A stretch of DNA of 20,715 nucleotides, from positions 1 through 20,715 of the forward strand of contig DBMO01000056.1 in NCBI GenBank assembly GCA_002298995.1, given 5' to 3'. Position 1 is the stretch's first letter; each line of letters begins with the position of its first letter. Below the pieces are notes generated by a model, which did no database searches, was not told where the DNA came from, and was given only the letters and a program-made list of their open reading frames with translations. This DNA comes from Desulfarculales bacterium UBA696 (lineage in GTDB: Bacteria > Desulfobacterota > Syntrophobacteria > Syntrophobacterales > Syntrophobacteraceae). A program made the translations under genes and the position numbers. Of this stretch, positions 6,445 to 12,998 are shown piece by piece.

Positions 6445-8358
6445 TTAAAGTCCCAATCCGGCGCGGCGCTCATCGATTGCCGCTAGGAGCTTCTCGGCCG
6501 CGGATTCGGGATCGAGGTCAACGATAAAGTAGCCGCCGGTAAGGCCTTTTACTTTATCCGTCAGCACCTGGGTGACCAATTGGCTGCCGAGTACGGGCAG
6601 CATGACCCCGACGTGGGTCGGCAAACCGGCCGCCACGGCATAAGCCCCGATCGAGACCGCTTTCTCGGATACCGCCTCCGCGGCGGATGCCACTACCGGG
6701 AGCTTATCGGTATCAACGCCCAGGTATTGGGCAACCGCCACTGTCAATGCAACGGCGCGGGAGTTGTCCACGCAGGACCCCATGTGCAGAACAGCAGGCA
6801 GCGGCCCGCCCAGGCCGTTTGCCTCGCCGATTGCCCTGAGCACCGCCCGCAGACCCTCGCCGCACAGCTCGTCCGTATTCGCCGGGTCCATGAACCCGTG
6901 ACGCATTAGCGCGCCCGCGCCGCAGCCCGTTGCCAGCACGAGGACATTTTCCTTGAGCAGCTTGCGGGCTATTGCGATGAAGTTGCTATCCTGCGGGACC
7001 TTTACGTTGTTGCACCCTGCAAAAAGGCACACGCCGCGGATATTTCCCGATTTGATGTTATCGATTACGGGCTTCAGCGGATCGTTTGCATCCAGTTTAG
7101 CGAGGGCGGAAACTATTGCTTCAACCGAAAAACCCGCCACAACCGGAGTTTTAATTTGTGGAATATCGACAGGCTTGCCTTTGCGGCGCTTGAAGTTCGC
7201 GATCGCTATATCGTAGATCTCATCCGCGCGCTCGGCAGCCGTTTCCTCTGTAAAGGGAATATGCTTCGCGCCGGGGATCTTTCCGATTTCCATCGTGGTG
7301 ATAAGGGTTGTGCCCATGCACTCGGCAACAGTTGCAACCGAGGGCATGATGCACTGGTAATCAACAACCATGGCGTCGAGCGCGCCGGTAAGGATCGCCA
7401 TTTCCTGGCTCACCGAGTGGGTGCAGGCCGGGATGCCGTGACGCATCATGACCTCGTTCCCCGTACAGCAGATGCCGACGAGGTTGATGCCCGATGCGCC
7501 GGCCGCCATGGCGGCACCTTTGCGGGACTCCGCCCTGGTTACCAGCAGGTCGGACAGGAGCGGATTGTGCCCGTGGAGCGCGATATTTACCGCATCGGCC
7601 TTGAGGGTCCCAAGATTTGCCTCGGTTACGGTCGGCTGGGGAATTCCGAAGAGGATGTCCGCGAGGTCGGTTGCCATGTAGCATCCCGCAAGGTCGGCAA
7701 CCCCGCAACGCAGGCCCCCGAGCAGAAGATTTACCGGATCGGAGTCAACGCCGTAGAGCGTGCGGTGCATTATCTCGGAAACCTCGTGGTCAATCCCGAC
7801 CGGCACCAGGCCGAGATCGGTCAGGACCTTTGCCCGCTCGGGGTTTACAACCGTTGCGGCCCACAAAACAGGCGTGTCCTTTTCGTGAAAATCTGCCAGC
7901 GCCGCCCTTGCGACGTCGCCGGCGACATCCATATCCGAACGCCCATCAACCTGGATGCTTAACCGGGTGGCTACGGCCCTCAGCTTTTCGACCTCTTTTA
8001 TCGAATAACTTGGGGCCTGCCCCTTTGAAACCTTCAACAGCGCATGGGCAAGATGCCTGGCGTGGCCGGAATGGGCCGCGGTCCCGGCGGCGATTGCCCG
8101 GTCAAGACCTCGCGCAACCATGGTGTCGGCCGTGGCGCCGCAGATGCCCTCGGTCGGGCCTTCCCCGAATGGGTCGATCCGGCAGGGGCCCTGAAGGCAA
8201 TGGCGGCAGCACAGTCCCGTATCGCCGAACCCGCACTGAGGCAGCATGGCCTCGTAGCGGTCCCAAACCGTTTTCACTTCCAACTTTGCCGCCTTGGCGA
8301 TCATTTCCCGGACCGCCGGGTCAGCGCTTTTAACGTTCAGATCTTTGCCGTCCGGCAT
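6445..8358 (-). CDS. cooS: Anaerobic (Ni,Fe) carbon monoxide dehydrogenase, CooS
   Basis: A 637-residue monofunctional CO dehydrogenase that oxidises CO and water to CO2, protons and two electrons. All known ligands are present, at a constant +3 offset from the Carboxydothermus CODH-II numbering. D-cluster: Cys42 and Cys50. B-cluster: Cys51, Cys54, Cys59 and Cys73. C-cluster: His264, Cys298, Cys336, Cys449, Cys479 and Cys529. The catalytic Lys566 and the His96/His99/His102/His105 proton path are also kept, so the enzyme should be active. Cytoplasmic homodimer. The ATG is preceded by AGGGAG at good spacing. It leads the three-gene operon with the ferredoxin and flavoprotein. No acetyl-CoA synthase, CooC or CooA gene lies in the window, so nickel insertion and CO sensing would depend on genes elsewhere. 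Confidence 0.97.
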   Translation of the reverse strand: MPDGKDLNVKSADPAVREMIAKAAKLEVKTVWDRYEAMLPQCGFGDTGLCCRHCLQGPCRIDPFGEGPTEGICGATADTMVARGLDRAIAAGTAAHSGHARHLAHALLKVSKGQAPSYSIKEVEKLRAVATRLSIQVDGRSDMDVAGDVARAALADFHEKDTPVLWAATVVNPERAKVLTDLGLVPVGIDHEVSEIMHRTLYGVDSDPVNLLLGGLRCGVADLAGCYMATDLADILFGIPQPTVTEANLGTLKADAVNIALHGHNPLLSDLLVTRAESRKGAAMAAGASGINLVGICCTGNEVMMRHGIPACTHSVSQEMAILTGALDAMVVDYQCIMPSVATVAECMGTTLITTMEIGKIPGAKHIPFTEETAAERADEIYDIAIANFKRRKGKPVDIPQIKTPVVAGFSVEAIVSALAKLDANDPLKPVIDNIKSGNIRGVCLFAGCNNVKVPQDSNFIAIARKLLKENVLVLATGCGAGALMRHGFMDPANTDELCGEGLRAVLRAIGEANGLGGPLPAVLHMGSCVDNSRAVALTVAVAQYLGVDTDKLPVVASAAEAVSEKAVSIGAYAVAAGLPTHVGVMLPVLGSQLVTQVLTDKVKGLTGGYFIVDLDPESAAEKLLAAIDERRAGLGL

Positions 8359-8432
8359 GGCTACTCTCCCTATTCTAAAAAGACGAAATAATACAAACCC
8401 TTAGTCTCAAGCCTAAATACATTCTCGTGAAG

Positions 8433-8452
8433 GAGGTACCCTATAATACCTC
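8433..8452 (-). promoter_or_regulatory. Candidate operator/-10 region upstream of cooS
   Basis: An inverted repeat GAGGTA-(8 bases)-TACCTC. On the cooS strand its interior contains TATTAT, a possible -10 hexamer, about 85 bases before the cooS start. No clear -35, CooA box or FNR box accompanies it, so this is a weak candidate only. Confidence 0.3.
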
Positions 8453-8599
8453 AAACCCGGCCATTGGTTGATAAATTCCGAGCAATTTTCTTGGAGTAGA
8501 ATGAGTGTCATTTAAAGCGGAATTGCGCGAATAATCAACTACAATCTCGACATTCCAGGTAAATTCGATAGTTTCTCAGAGGGGGGCGGGCGATGAAGA

Positions 8600-8626
8600 A
8601 TTCGGGGGAGCAACGCTCCCCCGAAT
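8600..8626 (-). terminator. Strong hairpin after the Hint-Tim44 gene
   Basis: A perfect 12-bp stem (ATTCGGGGGAGC/GCTCCCCCGAAT) with a 3-base loop, 18 bases after the stop codon of the minus-strand gene ending at 8644. The downstream strand reads TCTTCATCG, so the U-tract is weak. It probably ends the lemA-DUF350-Hint operon and insulates cooS, which starts ~240 bases further on. Confidence 0.55.
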
Positions 8627-8643
8627 CATTTGGTCTTTCTCTT

Positions 8644-11280
8644 CTAATTTGAGCGGGTTTGCTTGTAATACCAGTCAAGCTGTCCGGTGGAGCTGTCCTG
8701 GTCGAGGTTTTCTTCTCCGACCCGTTTTTTTCCTTCGGCGGCTGGCAGCACTTCCTTAAGTTTCCACTTTCCATCCAAACGCCCGAATGTCCAGAAATCC
8801 TCGAACGGGGTCACGTCCTGGTCCCTGCTGACGGTCGTGCCCGATTTATTCACAATTCTTTGGGCATGGGCGCTGATCCTGACCGTGAATTCGTCCTTCT
8901 CGTTTTCCTGGAAATTCCTCACCAGAATCAGTTCGACTTTTCGAGCGCACAGGTTGCGGTACTCAACGCTCATGCCCTCGGCCTGCCATTGGTGCAGCTG
9001 ATCGGCCAGGCTTCTTGAGACTTCCGGATAGAGGTCTTCCGAGGGAACCTGTTTCGGGTCTCCGCCTTCGCGTGCCAGGTGGACTTCCAGAAATATATGT
9101 CGGGCGCGCTCGAGCATTGCGGTCCGGTCCCAGAGTTTGTCGGTTTTGGCAAGGAAATTAAGCAGGCGCTCGATTCGGGTCGCTTTTTTCTCGACCCCCT
9201 TCTCGATCCACGGACCGGCCTCGCCGCTCTTGCCCGCCTCTTCGCCGTAAACTCCCTTAATTGTCTGGTCTGTCAGCATCTCGACGAAATTTTCGTCCTT
9301 GAGATAATCCGATTCTCCCGACTGCTCAACCTCTCTTAGCAGCCATTTACCGTCCATCAAATGGAATGTCCAAAATTCCTGGAATTTGGCCGCGCTCTTG
9401 TCGCCGCGGAGAAAATTTCCGGTCTGCTCATCGACATAGTAGTCGCGCGCCGAAGCGCTGATAAGCGCCGTAAATTCGCGTTGATTGGGCTTTTCGGTGT
9501 AGCGGACGTTTACGATGTCCACGCTGTCCACCTTCACGTTTTCTATCTTGTTGATCTCGTGATCTTTTTCCATTCCGCGAAGCTGCGCGACGTGTTCTTC
9601 ATAGAGGGAGGCCATCAGCAGCGGCTGCATCGGGTCATATTTGCGGTTCCCCCAGCATTCCTGGAGCTTCAGGAAAGTGGACGTGACGATTTCCCGGAGC
9701 TTGTCCTGAGCAACCGCCGGGTCCTGGGCCGAGAGGAACTTCAGCAATTTTTCGGTCTTCGACGCTTTGCGGGATATTTCGGATTTGCTGTAAATGAAAT
9801 CCAGGTTCGCTTTAATGGCCTTCCTGGATTTACTTATAAAATAGAGTACCGAGCCGAAAATTACCCCAAAAAACCCGAAAAATATCATGGGGACCCACCA
9901 CGGGGCTTCCTCGGAGCCGCTTCCCGAACTGCTTGATCCTGAATGTGAACCGGAACTGGAGCTGGAACTACTTCCGCCCTTGTTGTGAACCACGAAATTG
10001 GATGCCAGGAAAACATGCGGCTCGGCAACGCTGAGGTTATAGACCTCGCGCTCCTCGGCGCCCTCGGATATCGACTCGACCACTCTGGCCTTGACGCTGC
10101 CGTCCTCCAGGGCATCGACGAATGAGCCCCGAATCAGGTCGCCTGCTTCACGAAAATCGCCGTCGGTGAGTTTTACCGGGTGGTCAATCGTGGTATGGAG
10201 CGTGCCTCCGCCGGTCTTTAGAGTCAAAATACGTGACTTGGCCGAATGAATGCTTTGGACTTCCACCGGCGACTGTTTGCCATCGGCGCTCATTCCAATG
10301 ACCACGTCTCCCGGGGAGAGGCTCTCGATCGGCACCTCTTTGTCGGGGGTGCGGATTAGAGTGCCGGGCGGAAAGCATCCTCCCCCGCCGCCCTTGTTGT
10401 GTACCGCCATCTGGCCTGCAAGGTAGGTGTGGGGAGCGTCTGTTTGAATGTTATAGACCAGGACGCGTCCCGGAACTTTTTCTATCGAGATTATGCGGGT
10501 CGGTTGAAGGGCTTGTCCGTTCCAGTGGAAAATGAAGTCGCCGGGGCGCATGACCTCGACCGTCTTGTAAGTGCCCGCGGCCACCCAGAAGGGGTGTTCC
10601 TTGGTTACACGCAAACTGCCGGCTTCGGTTTTCAGGATCAGGTGCTCGTGGACAATCGACTTGTGTACGTTCCTGACCACCGAGCGAACCAGCTTCCCCT
10701 CATCGGTAAAGGCCATGATGCTGTCATCGAGCCTGAGGGTGTTTATCGGCACCTGGGTCTCGTCCGCTTTCAGAACGAGTGTATCGGGCAGAAAGCACCC
10801 CTTGTTGTGCACCGCCACGCCTTCGGGGAAGAAGACCCCTCCCGGCATTACCAGCAGGTTATAGGCCGGCTTGTCCGCATTTGAAGCACGGATCATGGAG
10901 ACCATGCCGGGTTTCAACTCGCCGTCCACGTCCGTGAAGACCTGGTCCCCATGCTTGAGGTTGCCCGCGATCCGAAATTCTCCGGGACCGGTCATTATCG
11001 GGTGTTCAGGGGTGACCTTGAAATTTTTCCCGCCAACGGTAAGCTCCAGGTATTGTTCGACGTCGAGCTTGGTGACGTTTTCAACGCGCACCGCCTGGAA
11101 AGCCCCGCCATTCAGTCCGAGGACCATGTCGCCGGGTTTGAGGCTTTCGATTGGCGCTTTACCCTCCGGAGTCAATACCTGGGTCCCTTCCCTGAGGCAC
11201 CCCCCACCGCCCCGCGCCCAGGCAGGACTTGTGCACAATAACGCCAGTACGATGACAATGAATCTCAGTACCAACTGCAT
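8644..11280 (-). CDS. Triple-Hint, single-TM, double-Tim44-like membrane protein
   Basis: An 878-residue protein with an unusual architecture. Residues 1-22 form a signal peptide ending P-A-W-A. Three Hint (intein/hedgehog-fold) domains follow: Cys28-Asn159, Cys162-Asn295 and Cys302-Asn433. Each has an N-terminal Cys, a T-x-x-H block B (T90/H93, T226/H229, T364/H367) and a terminal V-H-N, always followed by Lys-Gly. A Ser/Gly linker (434-458), one transmembrane helix (about 464-483) followed by S-K-S-R-K-A-I-K, and two Tim44-like domains (about 505-653 and 700-845, each with an F-x-E/D-F-W-T-F-x-x-x-D-G-K-W core) complete it. Positive residues after the helix put the Hint half outside and Tim44 inside. 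The +1 Lys suggests bacterial intein-like cleavage instead of classical splicing; this is inference. It is the last gene of an operon with lemA and a DUF350 gene. Its cellular function is unknown. Confidence 0.85.
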   Translation of the reverse strand: MQLVLRFIVIVLALLCTSPAWARGGGGCLREGTQVLTPEGKAPIESLKPGDMVLGLNGGAFQAVRVENVTKLDVEQYLELTVGGKNFKVTPEHPIMTGPGEFRIAGNLKHGDQVFTDVDGELKPGMVSMIRASNADKPAYNLLVMPGGVFFPEGVAVHNKGCFLPDTLVLKADETQVPINTLRLDDSIMAFTDEGKLVRSVVRNVHKSIVHEHLILKTEAGSLRVTKEHPFWVAAGTYKTVEVMRPGDFIFHWNGQALQPTRIISIEKVPGRVLVYNIQTDAPHTYLAGQMAVHNKGGGGGCFPPGTLIRTPDKEVPIESLSPGDVVIGMSADGKQSPVEVQSIHSAKSRILTLKTGGGTLHTTIDHPVKLTDGDFREAGDLIRGSFVDALEDGSVKARVVESISEGAEEREVYNLSVAEPHVFLASNFVVHNKGGSSSSSSSGSHSGSSSSGSGSEEAPWWVPMIFFGFFGVIFGSVLYFISKSRKAIKANLDFIYSKSEISRKASKTEKLLKFLSAQDPAVAQDKLREIVTSTFLKLQECWGNRKYDPMQPLLMASLYEEHVAQLRGMEKDHEINKIENVKVDSVDIVNVRYTEKPNQREFTALISASARDYYVDEQTGNFLRGDKSAAKFQEFWTFHLMDGKWLLREVEQSGESDYLKDENFVEMLTDQTIKGVYGEEAGKSGEAGPWIEKGVEKKATRIERLLNFLAKTDKLWDRTAMLERARHIFLEVHLAREGGDPKQVPSEDLYPEVSRSLADQLHQWQAEGMSVEYRNLCARKVELILVRNFQENEKDEFTVRISAHAQRIVNKSGTTVSRDQDVTPFEDFWTFGRLDGKWKLKEVLPAAEGKKRVGEENLDQDSSTGQLDWYYKQTRSN

Positions 11281-11346
11281 TCTCGCTCCCTTGAGTAAGT
11301 AGCCGTGTTCCGATCATGGTCCGGTTCGCGGAGACGGCAAGGCACA

Positions 11347-11616
11347 TTAGTGAAGGGCGGCAATGACTCCGCCGAGCACGGCGGCTGCTATCACCACGCT
11401 CACACCCAATATTACAGCGGCAACCACCCTGCCGTAATACTCCGCGACTGCCTGGTTACCCCGAGCAATTTCCTTCTGCTCGTCTATATTCGGAGTGAGC
11501 TTGTCCACCAGGCGCGGAATAAAGGCCGTGGATGCCAGAACCAGAAGTATTCCGGCAATACCGCCAACTAACGAGAATACAATCGACCAGATAAGGTTCA
11601 GGACCGTGTCAGCCAT
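11347..11616 (-). CDS. DUF350 family small membrane protein
   Basis: An 89-residue integral membrane protein with two hydrophobic segments, about residues 6-30 and 60-88. They are joined by a charged loop reading L-T-P-N-I-D-E-Q-K-E-I-A-R-G-N-Q-A-V-A. The I-x-x-G-N-x-A-V-A pattern just before the second helix is the recognisable core of DUF350 (YjfL-type) proteins, whose biochemical role is not established. It is shorter than the usual two-repeat members, containing a single unit. The ribosome binding site AAAGGA precedes the ATG. It sits 29 bases after lemA and 66 bases before the Hint-Tim44 gene, all on the same strand, so the three are very likely cotranscribed and act at the inner membrane. 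Confidence 0.72.
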   Translation of the reverse strand: MADTVLNLIWSIVFSLVGGIAGILLVLASTAFIPRLVDKLTPNIDEQKEIARGNQAVAEYYGRVVAAVILGVSVVIAAAVLGGVIAALH

Positions 11617-11645
11617 GCATTATCCTTTTCTCCGATGCTTACTGA

Positions 11646-12203
11646 TTAGAATTTCACCTGCGGGACGGCGCGCTCCGCCGCCTCATCCAGCTGGAAGAAA
11701 GGTTCGGCTATAAAGCCGAAATTTCCCGCAATCAGATTTCCCGGAAACATCTCTACGCTGTTCTTATACTGCATTGCGGCATCGTTATAGTACTGGCGGG
11801 CAAATCCGATTTTGTTTTCCGTTCCGGAAATTTCATCCTGAAGGGCGATGAAATTCTGGTTTGCCTTGAGGTCGGGATAGGCCTCGGCAACGGCAAAAAG
11901 CGAGCGGAGGGTCTGGGAAAGCGCATTTTCGACCATTGCCCGCTCCGCGACGCCTCCCGAAAAGGAAACCGCCTGCTGGCGCGCCTGCACCACGGCATCG
12001 AGTGTCCCCTTTTCGTGGGCGGCGTAGCCTTTCACCGTTTCGACCAGGTTCGGAATGAGATCGTGCCTTCGCTTCAACTGCACGTCAATGCCGCTGTAGG
12101 CATTCTTGACCGCGTTTCGGCCCTGGACAAGCTTGTTGTACAGGACGACGACATAAAGAACCACCAGGACGATGACAGTCAAAAATATCAGTGCCCCTAA
12201 CAT
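11646..12203 (-). CDS. lemA: LemA family membrane protein
   Basis: A 185-residue LemA protein: an N-terminal transmembrane anchor (residues 2-22), then a long helical domain. Family motifs are Y-N-x-L-V-x-x-R-N-x-V-K-N-A-Y-S-x-I-D-V-Q-L-K-R-R-H-D-L-I-P-N-L-V near the start, A-E-A-Y-P-D-L-K-A-N-x-N-F in the middle, and R-Q-Y-Y-N-D-A-A-M-Q-Y-K-N-S-V-E-M-F-P-G-N near the end. Its exact role is unknown; homologues are envelope proteins often found beside TPM-domain or protease genes. The ATG at 12203 is chosen because GGAGGTG lies six bases before it and the anchor starts immediately. A longer frame from 12299 would put a charged non-conserved tail before the anchor. First gene of the lemA-DUF350-Hint/Tim44 operon. 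Confidence 0.92.
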   Translation of the reverse strand: MLGALIFLTVIVLVVLYVVVLYNKLVQGRNAVKNAYSGIDVQLKRRHDLIPNLVETVKGYAAHEKGTLDAVVQARQQAVSFSGGVAERAMVENALSQTLRSLFAVAEAYPDLKANQNFIALQDEISGTENKIGFARQYYNDAAMQYKNSVEMFPGNLIAGNFGFIAEPFFQLDEAAERAVPQVKF

Positions 12204-12279
12204 TCTTACACCTCCAGGATTGATGTTCCGCCAGCTTTCCTGCCGCTTTCGTCCGGAGACGAACCATCGCTTTTTCGCA

Positions 12280-12309
12280 TATATAGCACTAGGCCGCAAT
12301 TGTGCTCAA
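12280..12309 (-). promoter_or_regulatory. Candidate sigma70-type promoter of the lemA operon
   Basis: On the minus strand TTGAGC (12309-12304) and TATATA (12285-12280) are separated by 18 bases, about 77 bases before the lemA start. Four of six bases match at each hexamer, so this is plausible but unproven. Confidence 0.4.
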
Positions 12310-12471
12310 ATTGAAACGTGCATCGGCATTAGATTATTCTCTTTTTAGGTAATAATTCGGCACATGTTTGTTTCGCTTCAAACAAAAAGCGATTACTCAC
12401 TCGGATGCGACACGATCTTGGAGGAGGAGCTTGCAGGACGGGCGGTGGCGCTCGGCTATGGCAGCGGGTGG

Positions 12472-12494
12472 CCGGATAGCTCGCCTAGCCGGGC
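12472..12494. repeat. Imperfect copy of the CCGGATAGCTCG hairpin repeat
   Basis: It matches 13596-13618 at 21 of 23 positions (core CGGATAGCTCGYCTA) and itself forms a short imperfect hairpin. It belongs to the same dispersed repeat as 13589-13641, but here about 90 bases of other sequence separate it from the second half of the repeat at 12586. Confidence 0.65.
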
Positions 12495-12585
12495 GCGAAG
12501 AAAGACGGTAGTCCCCCACACTCAGTCCCGTCTCGATTTCCCCGTGCCGCCGCCGAGCTTCCTGTGCTCGCGCACCCGGATATGA

Positions 12586-12616
12586 ATCCGGGCTACCCAC
12601 TGATTGGGACCCCGAG
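12586..12616. repeat. 31-base direct repeat, copy 1
   Basis: It starts ATCCGGGCTA and ends TGATTGGGACCCCGAG. It agrees with 13611-13641 at 29 of 31 positions. The two copies flank the DUF2087 gene in the same orientation about 1 kb apart. Confidence 0.85.
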
Positions 12617-12620
12617 TCGT

Positions 12621-12706
12621 GTAGGGTGGGCACAATTCTCACTGTGCCCACCGGCTTTACGCGGTAAAATAAATCGGTGGGCGCTAAAGCATTGTTCCCA
12701 CCCTAC
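12621..12706. repeat. 86-bp inverted-repeat (MITE/REP-like) element
   Basis: It begins GTAGGGTGGG and ends CCCACCCTAC, perfect 10-bp terminal inverted repeats. Internally it has a TGGGCACA/TGTGCCCA hairpin and a GGTGGGC segment facing it. No coding capacity. The CCACCCTAC end also occurs at 11-19 and 6355-6363. The structure fits a non-autonomous palindromic element such as a REP-type repeat mobilised by a RAYT (Y1) transposase encoded elsewhere. Confidence 0.75.
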
Positions 12707-12807
12707 CTGGGCCCTGGCTGGTGCATCGGTTGAGAATGCTGCCTGCCAACCCATGGTGATTCGGGACACTCCATTGACACCCGATGGGCTTTCCCCATAA
12801 GAGCGGA

Positions 12808-12837
12808 TTGACGCATTCAGGCGGCTTGCGGTATACT
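12808..12837 (+). promoter_or_regulatory. Sigma70-type promoter for the DUF2087 gene
   Basis: TTGACG (12808-12813) and TATACT (12832-12837) with an 18-base spacer, each five of six to consensus. Transcription would start near 12844, leaving a leader of about 155 bases before the ATG at 12999. Confidence 0.65.
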
Positions 12838-12841
12838 TCGC

Positions 12842-12998
12842 TCCGGTCGGCAGTTCACCCAGGCGTCGCCGCCCCGTAAGGGGTGCTAAACCTGCCTTGA
12901 TACCTCAATCGACCGGACACCTTATCCCGTGCCGCGTCGGAAGACGGCGACCACCGACATCATCCCACCCGGACCGGCACGCCTGTCGAGGATAAGCT
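12842..12998 (+). ncRNA. Candidate structured leader RNA upstream of DUF2087 gene
   Basis: The predicted 5' untranslated region can fold into nested stems. An outer 8-bp stem TCCGGTCG (12842-12849)/CGACCGGA (12910-12917) encloses GCAG/CTGC pairing and a CCCC-GTAA-GGGG hairpin (12872-12883). A second hairpin CGTC-GGAA-GACG (12935-12946) lies downstream. Both tetraloops are of the stable GNRA type. A later GACCGG (12972-12977) could compete with 12911-12916 for CCGGTC, which would allow two alternative folds. I do not recognise a known riboswitch class here. Confidence 0.4.

Larger units (their letters stand above)
12310..12807. other. Non-coding, repeat-rich intergenic region
   Basis: About 500 bases between the lemA promoter and the DUF2087 promoter. 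No frame here has protein-like composition or a family signature. It contains a hairpin repeat at 12472-12494, a 31-base repeat at 12586-12616 and an 86-bp inverted-repeat element at 12621-12706, all listed separately. It looks like a landing area for small palindromic mobile repeats. Confidence 0.6.

Noticed and set aside
8535..8774. A 79-residue minus-strand frame covering the end of the Hint-Tim44 gene
   Set aside because: It overlaps the real C terminus in another frame and runs through the terminator hairpin.
12364..12800. Short plus-strand frames between lemA and the DUF2087 gene
   Set aside because: They run through palindromic repeats and have biased, motif-free composition; the region is better explained as repeats.
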